NCBI GenBank assembly: GCA_014904985.1
Contig: MU129274.1
Coordinates: 1 to 39,000, forward strand
Direction of reading: 5' to 3'
Length of the DNA stretch: 39,000 nt
Source of the DNA: Hydnum rufescens UP504
Taxonomy: Eukaryota > Basidiomycota > Agaricomycetes > Cantharellales > Hydnaceae
Below are positions 22,137 to 33,079 of the stretch, piece after piece. The translations under genes and the position numbers were made by a program. Under the pieces are notes generated by a model. That model searched no databases. It was given only the letters and a program-made list of their open reading frames with translations, and had not been told where the DNA came from. Each line of letters opens with the position of its first letter. Position 1 is the stretch's first letter.

Positions 22137-24960
22137 AGCTGATTGAGGTCACCATCGTTGTGTGAGGAGTTTTCTGCCACCTCGCAGTTTGTATTAACTC
22201 ACCAGCTAGTGTTGCCAAAGACTCGAGTCCTTTTCGGAACTTTTAAAAAGAAAGCCTCACGGTGCTGTCATCACATTATCCTTTTTCATCCTGCGAAAAA
22301 AATATGCCCTAATTTCTTGTTAGATAGCAAACCAGGTCCAGCCTCAGGAAATTGGCCCGCAGAGACGACCTCTGTCTTGATGGCGAATGAGCGCCCAGGG
22401 CTTCTGATGCACATGCATACTAGACAAGGAAACCACTCTTTTGATCCAAGGAACCCTCAAAAAACACCGAGATTACAATCGTTACATTGCACACATGAGT
22501 GTCGTATCGAAGATGACAACACTGGTGCAGAAGCAAAAAACATTACACTTTTCACCTGAGGCGAATCTCTAACCATCGGAAGGGTGGGTAAAGGACCATT
22601 GTTAGTTGTGAAACACAAATCACTAATCCGAGTAACTAAGCATCCACTCCATGCCTGTCATTAGAGTCGGGGATTGGTGCTTGCTGCCGCTACCGATTGG
22701 GTCACGTTATCCTGGAATACCGACACATCCCCGGGTAGGATGGGCTTGATTCCTGGCTGCTCGGGCCCCAACTTGCTCACGTGATCCAGGATTATCGGCA
22801 CATGACAGCATGATTCCCCTAGGTCCTGTACATCCAACAGCAATGCCAATAGAAGGGGGCAGGCACGGCATATTCTGAAATTCAACCAGCAAGGTGATAC
22901 ATACTAAAGGACATGAAGCTCTCTGGGATAAACATAGAGGGACGGGATGGAAAGGGAGACAAGATCATGTGGAGCATTCGCACTTTTTTCAGGGGTCACA
23001 AGAATTTCATAGTGATTCTGAGAATTTCCGGTTTTCAAGACCCGCTACCTAGGTAGCGGGAATTATGTATATTACAAGTGCCCCACACCACAATTCAGAG
23101 CATGCTTCATATTCTTCACTTCCGCCCCAACTCTCACATAGGGGCATGTTGATGGTGCGGTCGCCAGTTGGAGGTGTGGAGTGGATAATGGTGTTGTCCG
23201 GGATCGTGCTCTTGCTGCAGAAACAGTGGGAGATAGACGTGCAAGCAGGGAACAAGGTAACCAACCATCTTGTTTGGAGGTCAGAGGGATTCCCGGGCAT
23301 GTAGATCAGGTTCTGGGATTCATTACAAGACGGAAAGACGGGGAAGGGTAGGGGTTGCGACCCCAACACTATTAGAACCCAATGAAACAGGAGGATAATG
23401 TGCAGAATTTGGAGACGCGGCCCTAGGTATTGGCGGTCCCCGCGTCCAATCCGGCCCAATCGCATAACCAGACTCGTGGATATCATGAACACTGAAGGCA
23501 GAGGAGACAGGGGCACTGCTACTGAACTGAGTATGGAAGTGTAGTCGAAGAGTCTCCATCGGGGCCACCCATTATTTGAAATCGAATGTGACAGGCGGGA
23601 GAGGGCCATCCTCGAAGCAGCAGCCGCCGGTGGTATTGGTGGCATACATGCACTTTGCGCAGCAAGAAGACGTGCTGTCTCCTCTAATCCCGCCTCCTGG
23701 ACTCCTGGGCCATGGGTGTCAGTGCAGCGGGCGGGCCACTCCCCGCGGCTTCTCAGACTTCCGGAAGAACACCAAGACCACTGCCGTATTTGGGCGTCAG
23801 GAAGCCGTTTTCCAGCCCTGGAAGTAGGCTGGAACTCATGGACCTCCCCCTTACCCAGATGAGCTATAAACATTAGGCGAGGTCCGTTGTGGCCCAGTGA
23901 GATTGTCCTCTTCGATGCCTTTTTGGCTTCCTTGTTTCCTTTCTTTCTGGGGTTCCAGTCCAACAAGACAACGGAGAGGACGGCTCAAGGCTAGGTGGTG
24001 TCGCATCCCAGTATGCTAGGCTGCTGTTCCACGCATCGAGGCGTATACATCGAAAATCCTGTTTTCCTCCTGTATCCACATAAAGAAGGGAGTAAAGAGA
24101 AGAGGTGTGAAAATATAGCCTGCTGCAGTGAAGCGTGTGCAGCATGGAGGCCATGACAGTCCTCTCGGAGGCCAGCACGGCGCAAGACAAAGGAAGTGGA
24201 TTGTTCCTCAGATCGTAGATAACAATTGCAAGAAAACGAGGTATGTTCTTAACACATTCTCCCAGGTGTACTCCTCATGGATGATTCCAAGTCACGGCAG
24301 ACCCAAGAATGAATGTTTCTCAGAGTATTTCGAGGGTTTAATGGACGATGGACAATAGCAATCGGGGCCACTAGGAAGTTGATACATCTCGCCCCCCGCA
24401 CCTTCGTGCGCACTTCTTTCCACGTCGAGCAGAACAAACCGTAGATTAGAATAATGATACGCAGGCCATAATGAGGTGAGGAAGGATCACAAGTGGGGCC
24501 AGCGGGGGTGTCCAAATCGGGAACGAGGCCAGTCATTAACTGCGGCTGGTTCTCCCGAAATCCAGAATAAATATTCATCAGCAGTGGATGATCAAGATGG
24601 GAAAGAATGCCGCCGAAGTTGGAGGGTCACCGCGCCAGATCGAGATGGAAAACGGAGGGTTGCCCGACAAACAGGGCGGAGTAATTCGGCACAGCATCCT
24701 CATCCTATCACCTTGGGTAGTCTAAAGGCAGTCACAAAAGACAGACGGAGACATTGTCGAGCCAGTTCAGGATGGGAGCACCGGCCAATACACCCCTAGC
24801 AGATGTCTGGGTCCAGGACGATGAGCCATGAGGCGAAATTTAGCAGACGCCAAAATGATTTTGGTCCCACCTAGGCTTGATTAGATAATCAATTCATACC
24901 ACGTCTATCAGTACGTGTGCCAACCCAGAACGCGTAGTAAACTGATCTCTCTCTGTCTCC
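22137..24960. other. Region without a confident gene
   Basis: CpG-bearing, with several long but featureless ORFs (minus 23049-23966, 305 codons; plus 22143-22559). None has a recognisable motif or codon pattern better than its shadows. It contains the 20-bp palindrome at 23041-23060. Near 24975-25036 an exon-like peptide (LSLETIIELIEEDEISSIGD) precedes a GTAACA donor and may be an upstream exon of the NACHT gene. Confidence 0.4.
23041..23060. repeat. Perfect 20-bp palindrome
   Basis: CCCGCTACCTAGGTAGCGGG is an uninterrupted dyad with no spacer, so it would not form a normal stem-loop. It could be a binding site for a dimeric protein or the centre of a small inverted insertion. Confidence 0.9.
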
Positions 24961-25115
24961 TAATTTCGACACAGCTGTCCCTGGAAACAATTATCGAACT
25001 CATCGAGGAAGACGAAATCTCATCGATTGGTGATGGGTAACATTTGTATCAGTAAGCTGGTGTCTCGATTCTTTATCTCATCCAATCTTATATCCGTCCT
25101 CCTTAGCTACGGGCC

Positions 25116-28100
25116 GTGGAGGTGCTGGCGTCGCGGAGGGAATCGGTGGGAGGGGAGGGGATGTCAACATCACTCATATCCGTCAGTAGCCCCTCTCCAC
25201 TGTCCCTTCTCCAGATTCCTTATCTATATGGTTTTCCAGATGGCCGGGGCTCTTCCGTTCCTGACCTTCTCAGATCTCTCCCTCGAGCAGAGTATGCGGC
25301 TCACGATTCTGGCCGGAAGCATGCCCTGTCGTCATGTCTCAAGGGTACTCGCGTCGCTGTGTTGAGCGGTATCATGTCATGGTTAGAGGGCGTCGAGGGA
25401 CAGAGGCGGCCAATATACTGGCTCAGTGGTCTTGCCGGAATTGGCAAGTCAACGATTGCGAAAACAGTGGCCGATCAAGCAGAGGGAAGGGGGATGCTCG
25501 GTGCCAGTTTCTTCTTTTCTCGAGGCGACGAACCTCTACGTAACCCGCAACTTGTCTTCCCAACCCTCGCCTTCCAACTTGCTCAATCATACGATGCATT
25601 CAAGAAAGTTATTATGAAAGCCCTGAAGAGCGATCCGACACTTGGGGAGAAGAAACTGCTGCCTCAGCTCCAGGGATTGATCTTAGAGCCCCTCCTCAAG
25701 GTCAATCCGAAACAACAGCCAGTGCTCATCCTCCTTGATGCCCTCGATGAATGCGAGGACCGTGGTGCTGCTGAAATGCTACGACTTTTGTTTTCGCTTG
25801 TCACCCGAATACCCTTCCTCCGCATCCTAATCACAAGTCGGCCGGAGCCTCATATATCCTTGGTGTTCGACGAGGAGTTGAACCACGCAAAGACGGTCCT
25901 TCATGATATCGAAACCTCCGTCATTCAGGAGGATATTCGCCTTTACCTTCACACCGAATTGGCCAAGATTCCTCGCACGCTTCATCTCCGTATGGGTGCC
26001 AATTGGGCATCCAAAGACGACATACATTCGCTAGTAGAGAAGTCCGGGAAGCTCTTCATTTATGCGGCGACATCGGTCCGTTTCATCAGCGATGATCGCG
26101 TCCGGAATCCTCGTCGACAGCTGCACCTTATACTCGACCTTAAAAATGCCCAGGAGGCAGGAGCAACACCATATATGTGGCTAGACAGCCTTTACATGGG
26201 GGTGCTCCGTAACTCCCTTTCCGATTCAAACCGTGGAGACATCCTGAAACGGTTTCAAATGGTTGTTGGGAGCATCGTCTTGCTCCGTGAACCTCTCTCA
26301 CTACGTGCGTTGGCAGAGTTTATCCCGTATGAAATGGGGGAGATTGATGCTGCACTGTATCACCTCCGGTCGATCATCATTCCCCCTTTGAATGAGGATG
26401 AGGCCCCTCAAATCTATCATCCATCGTTTCGCGACTTCATTATGGATTCTTCCCGATGCTCCGATGAGGGCTTCGCGATCGTCCCGGTTCCGAAGCAGGA
26501 ACGACATCATGCGATTCGTTGCTTGGGATTGTTGGCGAGATTTCTCAGACGGGATATTGCTGGAATCTCGAACCCATCGCTTCTGAACAAGGAGGTCGAT
26601 GGATTTGAAGGGAAAGTGAGAGATGCGTTATCGCCCGAGGTACGGTATGCGTGCCGGTATTGGGCGACACATCTATCGTGTGTGGAGTTGGGAGATGAAG
26701 TGATGGAGGAAGCGCTGGAGAGGTTTTCGATGCGGTCGATTTTATGGTGGTTTGAGGCAATGAGCCTAATCGGCAGTGTCTCTGCTGCTGTGAGTTCTGT
26801 ACGAGAGGCACACCAGTGGGCGGTATGTGGATTTAATTGCTCACCATTGGATGATTGGCCAATGACTCCTATGACAGATGAAGTCGAAATGCGAGTTGAC
26901 AGTCATTACCATTCTGGCCGATGCACACCGGTTCATTCTTGCTCACGGCGAAGTGATAAAAATGAGTGCATTGCATGTATATGAGTCGGCATTGCCATTC
27001 ACCCCCCACGAGACCATGTTGTACAAAACATATTGCAAAGAGACAGAGCATTCAATCAATGTGCTCCAAGGGGTGGAGCCCCAGTGGCCACGGAACTTGT
27101 GCAGCTTGCGTCATGATTTCATGGTTATGACAATCGCATTTTCGCCAGATGGCTTGCGACTAGCTTCGGGCTCCTCAGATGGCATTGTGCAATTGTGGGA
27201 TGTCTTGTCTGCTGAGCCCATTGCATCTCTGAATCATGCAACCACTCAAGGCTCAAGGTTTGATTCAGTTGTATCCATTGTATTCTCAAGTGATGGTTTG
27301 CGACTGGCCTCAGGCACCAAGTCTGGCTGGATGAAAATCTGGGATGCCATATCTGGGATGCCCATTACAACAATAGGAGGCCACTCTACTTCACTTACAT
27401 CTATCAAATTTTCACCAAATGGTTTGCAACTTGCTTCATGCTCCAGTGGTGGCACTGTGCAATTATGGGATACCATATCTGGTGCACCTATTGAGCTGTT
27501 GGAAGGCCATCCAGATCAAAACAGTTGTTTGTCTTTTGCATTTTGGCCTGATGGTCTGCAACTTGCCTTGGGCTTCAATGATGGTACTGTGCAATTGTGG
27601 GATGCTATGTCTGGTGCACCTGTTGCAACCTTGGAAGGCCATTCCCATCAGGCCAGCTGTATTGCCTTTTCACCCAAAGGCTTGCAAGTGGCTTCAGGGT
27701 CCCAGGATGGCAGTGTGCAATTATGGGACACCACACCCACCAGGCCTGCTTCAACCTTAGGAGACCATCTTGCTTCAGTTGTGTCTGTTGCTTTTTCACC
27801 AGATGGCTTGCTCCTGGCCTCAGCATCCACAGATTGCACTGTGCGATTGTGGGATGCCATCTCTGGTTCCTTCATTGCAACACTGGAAGGCCATTCCAAG
27901 ACCATTCACTCTATTACATTCTCACTGGACAGCTTGAGATTAGCTTCTGATTCTTCAGATGGCACTGTGCAATTGTGGGATGTGACATCTACTTCATGCA
28001 TTGCCACACTAAAAAACCATTTCCATTTTCGGACCAATTCATCTATTACATTTTCACCTGATGGCCTGCAACTGGCCTCAATCATTGGTTCCACTGTTCA

Positions 28101-29261
28101 ATTGTTGGATACCATGCCCTATACCCCACTGTAGAATTGCAAGGCCATGACAAGGCAGTCCACTCTGTTGCCTTTTCACCTGATGGCTCACACCTGGCTT
28201 CAGGCTCCAGTGATCATACTGTGAAATTGTGGGATGCTGTGTCTGGCATGCCCATTGCAACATTAGAGGGCCATTCTGACTCAGTGTTGTACACTGTATT
28301 TTCACCAGACAGCTTACAGCTGGCTTCGGGTTCTATGGATGGTGCTGTGCAACTGTGGGATACCATGTCCAGGGCATCCATTGCAACACTGCAAGGTCAT
28401 TCCAATCCTATTCATTCTATTGTATTTTCACCAGATGGCTTGCACCTGGCTTCAAACTGTGAGGATCACACTGTGCAATTGTGGGATGGCATGTCCAGTG
28501 CAAGCATTCCCCTCCTAGAATGTCATCATACAGGTTGGTTGCCTGTTCTATTCTCACCCAATAGTTTGCAACTGGCCACAGCCTCCAAGGATAACAATAT
28601 CCAATTGTGGGACACTGTATCTGGCATGTGCAATGCAACCCTAGAAGGCCATTCAGAGGAGATTCAGCGAATTAAATTTTCACCCAATGGCTTACAACTA
28701 GCATCCCTCTCAAAGTACACTGTGCAATTGTGGGAAGGGATGTCTGATGTGCCAATTGCCAAACTGGAAGTCCTTCATCCCAAATCATTTCAATCTCTTG
28801 CATTTTCACTGGATGGCTTACAATTAGCTGTTGCTTCAAATCACACAGTGCTACTGTATGATGCTATGTCAGGCACCCAGATTGCACTGCTCATGCACTC
28901 TGAGCATGTGCAGTCTATGGCATTTTTGCCAGATGGCTTGTGGCTGGCTTCATGCACCTTTGATCACTCTATACATCTGTGGGATGCAGCATCAGGCTTG
29001 CCCATTGCCACACCAGAAACCCATTCTATGCCAGTTACATCTGCTGTCAAACTAGCAGATGGAACTTGGGAGCAGAATCAGCAATGGATAAAGGTGAAAC
29101 ACCCTTTGGAGAACCATGTTAGACGCATTTGCTATATTCCCCCACTTTATTCCCTGAGGACTCGCCTTGCAGTTCATCACCTTCCAACTATTTCTCAGAT
29201 TGCAATTGGTTGTTGGGATGGTCACATTATAATTCTTGATATCCCTCATCATAGATATTAG
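25116..29261 (+). CDS. NACHT-WD40 STAND receptor-like protein, frameshifted WD array
   Basis: STAND NTPases of this type are fungal innate-immunity or heterokaryon-incompatibility candidates: ligand binding by the WD propeller, NTP-driven oligomerisation by NACHT. Exon 25116-26822 carries the NACHT pre-block (SLPRAEYAAHDSG, CLKGTR), Walker A GLAGIGKST, Walker B VLILLDALDECED, and ITSRPEPHI plus HPSFRDFIMD of the family's winged-helix region. A 55-nt intron (26823-26877) leads in phase to the linker (SALHVYESALPFTPHETMLY) and about 15-16 WD units ending LWDxxSGxPI-like. The frame breaks near 28110-28134 (TAG at 28132) after about eight units and resumes from 28137 to 29261, consistent with one lost base. 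The first codon at 25116 is GTG; upstream exon(s) with the effector domain are likely. The WD part is CpG-poor, the NACHT exon CpG-rich. Confidence 0.85.
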
Positions 29262-29509
29262 GAAACAGGCTGGTCAGCCATATAGCCTTAGCTCAAAAGG
29301 AGTACCATTTTGATGTTTTGTCTGGGCCTGAGAGGCTTAAATTGGGGTTGATGTCAAATGATGATCAAAAACTGAATTTTGACCTCATATTGATGGTTTT
29401 GACATCAAATTTGACATCAACCATTGTCAATGGCCTCAACTTCAAGGACTTGACAATATTTAGCTCAAGACAAGGGCTATATGCATTAATGAATAATAAT
29501 TCTAGTACA
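29262..29509. other. Intergenic, no supported gene
   Basis: AT-rich, CpG-poor spacer between the converging NACHT-WD40 and KDZ reading frames. A short ORF over it (29318-29587) is low complexity (Leu/Asn/Ser-rich) and not supported. Confidence 0.5.
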
Positions 29510-30754
29510 TTAATCTTCACTATCTATGAGGGTGCTATCTACAAGTGCAATAAAACCAAGGTCCTCTACTTCACAATCCTCCTCTAGTTCTCCATCATCA
29601 TCATCATCATCAGATGATACCACACTACTCAACCCATCATCCTTATGCCCCCTTGATGATATGCCTGAAACTTGACTGAGATGGTGATGTTCTAGAGGTA
29701 TTGGAGGGTGGATATCATCCCAGCATGGGGTAGTTGACATAGAATTAATGAGAGAAAGATCTTTTCTCCAAGTCACCAACCAGTCATACAGTTGATGCAG
29801 TCAAACAAGGGCAAACAATGAAACATCATCATTTTGTGTGAAGTTGACCAGTCTCTCCACTGCAGTATACTCTTTAGAGAACCATGTCCAAAGATTACTG
29901 TGTTCCACCTTGCACCATTCCAACTCCTCTTTACAGTTGATGATCTCCTGTGCAGTACATATCCCTTGCTTGATTGAAGCATCTGCCAACCATGGAGGAA
30001 GGACACCATCAGGGAAGTCAGCGACATCACCCCTTGTATCTTCCCATATATCGTGATCAACATCCAGTCTGTACAACCCTTCCTTCGAAAGCATTGGTGG
30101 AATATAAGCATCCCTTGAGATACTTTTTGATCTCCTTCTATATTCAACCATTTCCACCAATGTTGCATTGTACTTCTTCATAGTGCCTTCAATCCCAGAG
30201 GAGTGGTGCTTCACAGCCTTTTCTACATGTGCCTTCATCTTCTGGTCCAGTATGTGAGTGGAATGGGTGCGATCCAGAGTTGCAAGCTCAAATTTTCGCT
30301 CCCTTAACTTTCGGAGGAGTTGTTCCCTAAGAACATGAAGGTTGAGCTGAAGAGTAATCCATTTATCCTTCTTCAGCTTTGACAACTTCTGGGCAGCAAC
30401 CCAATCCCAGAGTTTTAGCTCCTTGACCTTCTTTTGTATGTTGTTTTCAAGGCACACTACTGAGGCCTTGGTTGATTTAACCTTTTCCTGCCATTCCATA
30501 AGCACAGCTTCACTTGCACTGTCCTCTCCAACCATATCATTTCCCTCCTTTATTAAGGCTTGCAAGTTCTCCCGCTGGGCATCTAATGTGGACTGTAGTG
30601 AAAGGATATGATCAATGGCATGGGCACCCTGGGTCTGGGACTGCCGGGATATTGGCTGACTGTGATAAAGCCACTGCTCCTTGAATTGTTGGAGGAGATA
30701 CTCAACCTGGTCAGCCACAAATGTACATCTAGTTAGATACAATGAGCCTTGCAT
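29510..30754 (-). pseudogene. C-terminal remnant of a KDZ-type transposase
   Basis: The minus frame from 30754 gives the helical C-terminus found in mushroom Kyakuja-Dileera-Zisupton transposases. It has a Leu-rich coiled coil (SLQSTLDAQRENLQALIKEG), a basic helical block (LREQLLRKLRERKFELATLD), then KKYNATLVEMV, the acidic block LDVDHDIWEDT and LPPWLADASIKQGICTAQEI with ELEWCKVEHSNLWTWFSKEY. A TGA at 29803-29801 interrupts; the same frame continues LHQLYDWLVTWRKDLSL to an acidic tail ending at 29510. The stop is explained by CGA to TGA. In-frame TAA directly precedes 30754, so the cysteine-cluster and DDE parts are absent: a truncated, dead copy. Family recognition rests on remembered motif order. 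Confidence 0.75.
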
Positions 30755-30783
30755 TTAAATAGTCTAACTAGATGTTTTTAGGC

Positions 30784-30844
30784 GGGGCCCCTGGGGCCTC
30801 TGGGGTGGATTTCAGATCCTCAGACAAGGGGCCCCAGGGGCCCC
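30784..30844. repeat. GC-rich stem-loop
   Basis: GGGGCCCCTGGGGCC at 30784-30798 pairs with GGGGCCCCAGGGGCCCC at 30828-30844 across a loop of about 29 nt. It stands out in AT-rich DNA at the truncated 5' edge of the KDZ remnant. The flank 30845-31018 holds no gene. Confidence 0.85.
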
Positions 30845-31018
30845 TTGTTCTGAACTTGGTGCATTGTGCTTAAGTTCTCTGAAGGGTGGACCTCACTGTG
30901 CTTGGTGTAGCAACTGTAATTATGCACTGTATTATGTTATTATACAAGTGTAAAAATTACTATATGATTCTTAAGTTGAATAGAGCATAAAATTGTAAGT
31001 GGGGGTACGTGTTGGAAA

Positions 31019-33045
31019 TCACCGGAAGTTCGATAGATCAAGGGTACCATCAGGATTGAACACAAGACGTGAAAAATCAAACCCATCCAAAGTGACAGGA
31101 GGTAGCACGGTGTTGAAGGATTCCACATACCAGTTCTGCAGGACAACACCTGGATTAGTGGAGCCTAAAGTTGAGGCTCCAAGGTTTGGATTCATTGCTC
31201 CAAAATTCGAATTCATGGGTCCAATGGCCAAACTGAGATTGCCATTTGTCACAGTGCCAGGCTCCCAATTTAGATTGTCTGAGGTCCCGAAGTACAAATG
31301 AACAGTATCACCAACATTTGGCTCAGTCAGCCCGGAAGAAGGATTTGTTGCCAGTTTCGCTGCGGTTTCTGTGCCATTGACCAAGTCCAGGCCAAGATCC
31401 TCTGAGTCAGAATTCTCAATGAAGGCCTTTGATAGGTTATGAGAGGCCTTCGAATTCTTGCCCTTTGAGGAAGCACCTGAACCTGAGGGGCCATGAGGTT
31501 TGCATGCAGGCAGTTTGGATCGAGCCTGTGTTGACAACAGCTCCTTGGAGGGTGGTTTTTGGCCCCCCTCAGGTCCAGCACCTGAATTTGCATCTTGGAC
31601 ACGGTACACAATGACTTGGTTATGGTCAATGATCAATGGGATGTCATCATCATTGTTGGCATCATCATCCGACCACTTCTCTAACTTGATTGGGCAACCT
31701 TTCCCCTTGTGGAATTTGGAGACTAGGAGGTGCCACTGTCCCCCTCCCAGCTCTTGTTGGTGCGGGTCGGATGTGGGGCCGGACATTCATCTTCACAAGG
31801 CCAACCTACAATGCGTATACGGTTTCATCGAAGCAGGCCAAGGATTCGCACCCAAGGGACTGAAGCAGGGAACCATGTATGTCCATTCTCAATGAAGAGA
31901 TTTCGCAAGTATTTGGATGTGGCAGAGTATGCAGAATCACGGCTCCTGAGTTCATCTTCTTGCCATTTCTTCTCAGTCTCTTGATGCCACTTTGAAAGAC
32001 CCCTCGCATCCAACTGTTGAGTGAGAACTTTGACAAACAAGTCATCAAGTGTCTTCTTGAGATTGAATTCTTCCTCGGCTAGTTGCTGTATTTCAGGGGA
32101 ACTACAGAGTATTGCATTTTGCGCATGCGCAGCATAGGCATTGGCACAACCACAAACAATGAATGAGATAGAGTGGACATTGAAAGTCCCCATGTGTGAC
32201 ATCTCACCCATGAGGTTCTTCTTCTTCTGAGAGATAAATTTGGCAAGTTTGGAGCCCATTGTAAGTGCGACATCATTGTCGACCTTTGAGCATTGGGCAA
32301 GTGTGCAGAGTTCCTCCTGCCAAGCCTCTAGACCTTCAGGATCATCCTCATATTGCCCCTTCTCCTTTGCATATTCAGCAGAGAGCTCAGCCTGCGAAAC
32401 TAAGAAAGACAGGGAGGACTGTTACTAGATACTCTCATGGATTTGGTTAAGAATTGGGTATTTATGTTGTGGAAGCCCAGCTAATTTATGTCTTTGTGCA
32501 TACCCATTAAAAGAGTTGGGCAAGCACTTTGTGTGTATGGTACCTTCGAGGTTTGCAAGATGATGAACTGTGGCAAGTGGGTGATTGTATTTTTCTGCTG
32601 TGACCACCAGAGTGTGATCAAAGGTGTCCATTATGGCCCATACCTCCTCCAGTAGCTCCACAGGCAGTGGTCCTGTTTTGTATTGCTTCATATGAGGGTT
32701 ATTGTCAGCACTGCCTGCCTGCGACTCGTGGAGGATGTCATCATCTTCCTCTTCCTCATCGAAATCATCATCCAGATTGGTGTCGGTGTCGGGACGGTTG
32801 TGGGAGACATTCGGCTCATTCTCGAAAGCCCTAGGCACCATCTGGTCATATCTGACTTCAAATGGGACTTCAATAGTGCCAGCAGGCTTCCTAGAGTGTA
32901 GGCCATGAGATAATGATGGCGGGGGCTCCCTCACTGTCGCTGCTGGCTTCGATGGCAGACAGAGTGATGCAGGTGTGGCTATAAGAGGAGGGATTGGTGA
33001 CTTCACAGCTGAGCAATAACTTTGCATGGCAGATTTCTGTTCCAC
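31019..33045 (-). pseudogene. Broken unknown fungal gene, probably transposon-associated
   Basis: Three minus-strand pieces follow each other. 33045-32425 has an acidic stretch (DDDFDEEEEDDD) and VELLEEVWAIMDTFDHTLVV ... SFNGYAQRHKLAGLPQHKYP. The same frame then meets TAG and TAA and reopens after 33 nt that look like a mini-intron (GTATCT...TTCTTAG, about 32439-32407), continuing ELSAEYAKEKGQYEDDPEGL into 32259-31825 (FNLKKTLDDLFVKV, RNLFIENGHTWFPASVPWV). The last piece, 31786-31019, reads WHLLVSKFHKGKGCPIKLEK and ends with a Gly/Asn/Pro-rich tail; it cannot be joined upstream without a stop, so the gene is frameshifted. Similar multi-exon genes of unknown role are repeated in mushroom genomes, from memory; no domain name is offered. 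Confidence 0.45.
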
Positions 33046-33079
33046 AGACCCAGATGCAGGCAGATCTGGGCATCAAGAT

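Noticed and set aside
22143..22559. 138-codon plus ORF after the hydrolase
   Set aside because: No family features; composition is not gene-like and it begins within the 3' flank of the pseudogene.
23049..23966. 305-codon minus-strand ORF
   Set aside because: Long, but no motif, no ordered hydrophobic core or signal peptide, and all three minus frames and one plus frame are similarly open; openness is likely chance.
29318..29587. 89-codon plus ORF after the WD gene
   Set aside because: AT-rich low-complexity translation overlapping the end of the KDZ remnant on the other strand.
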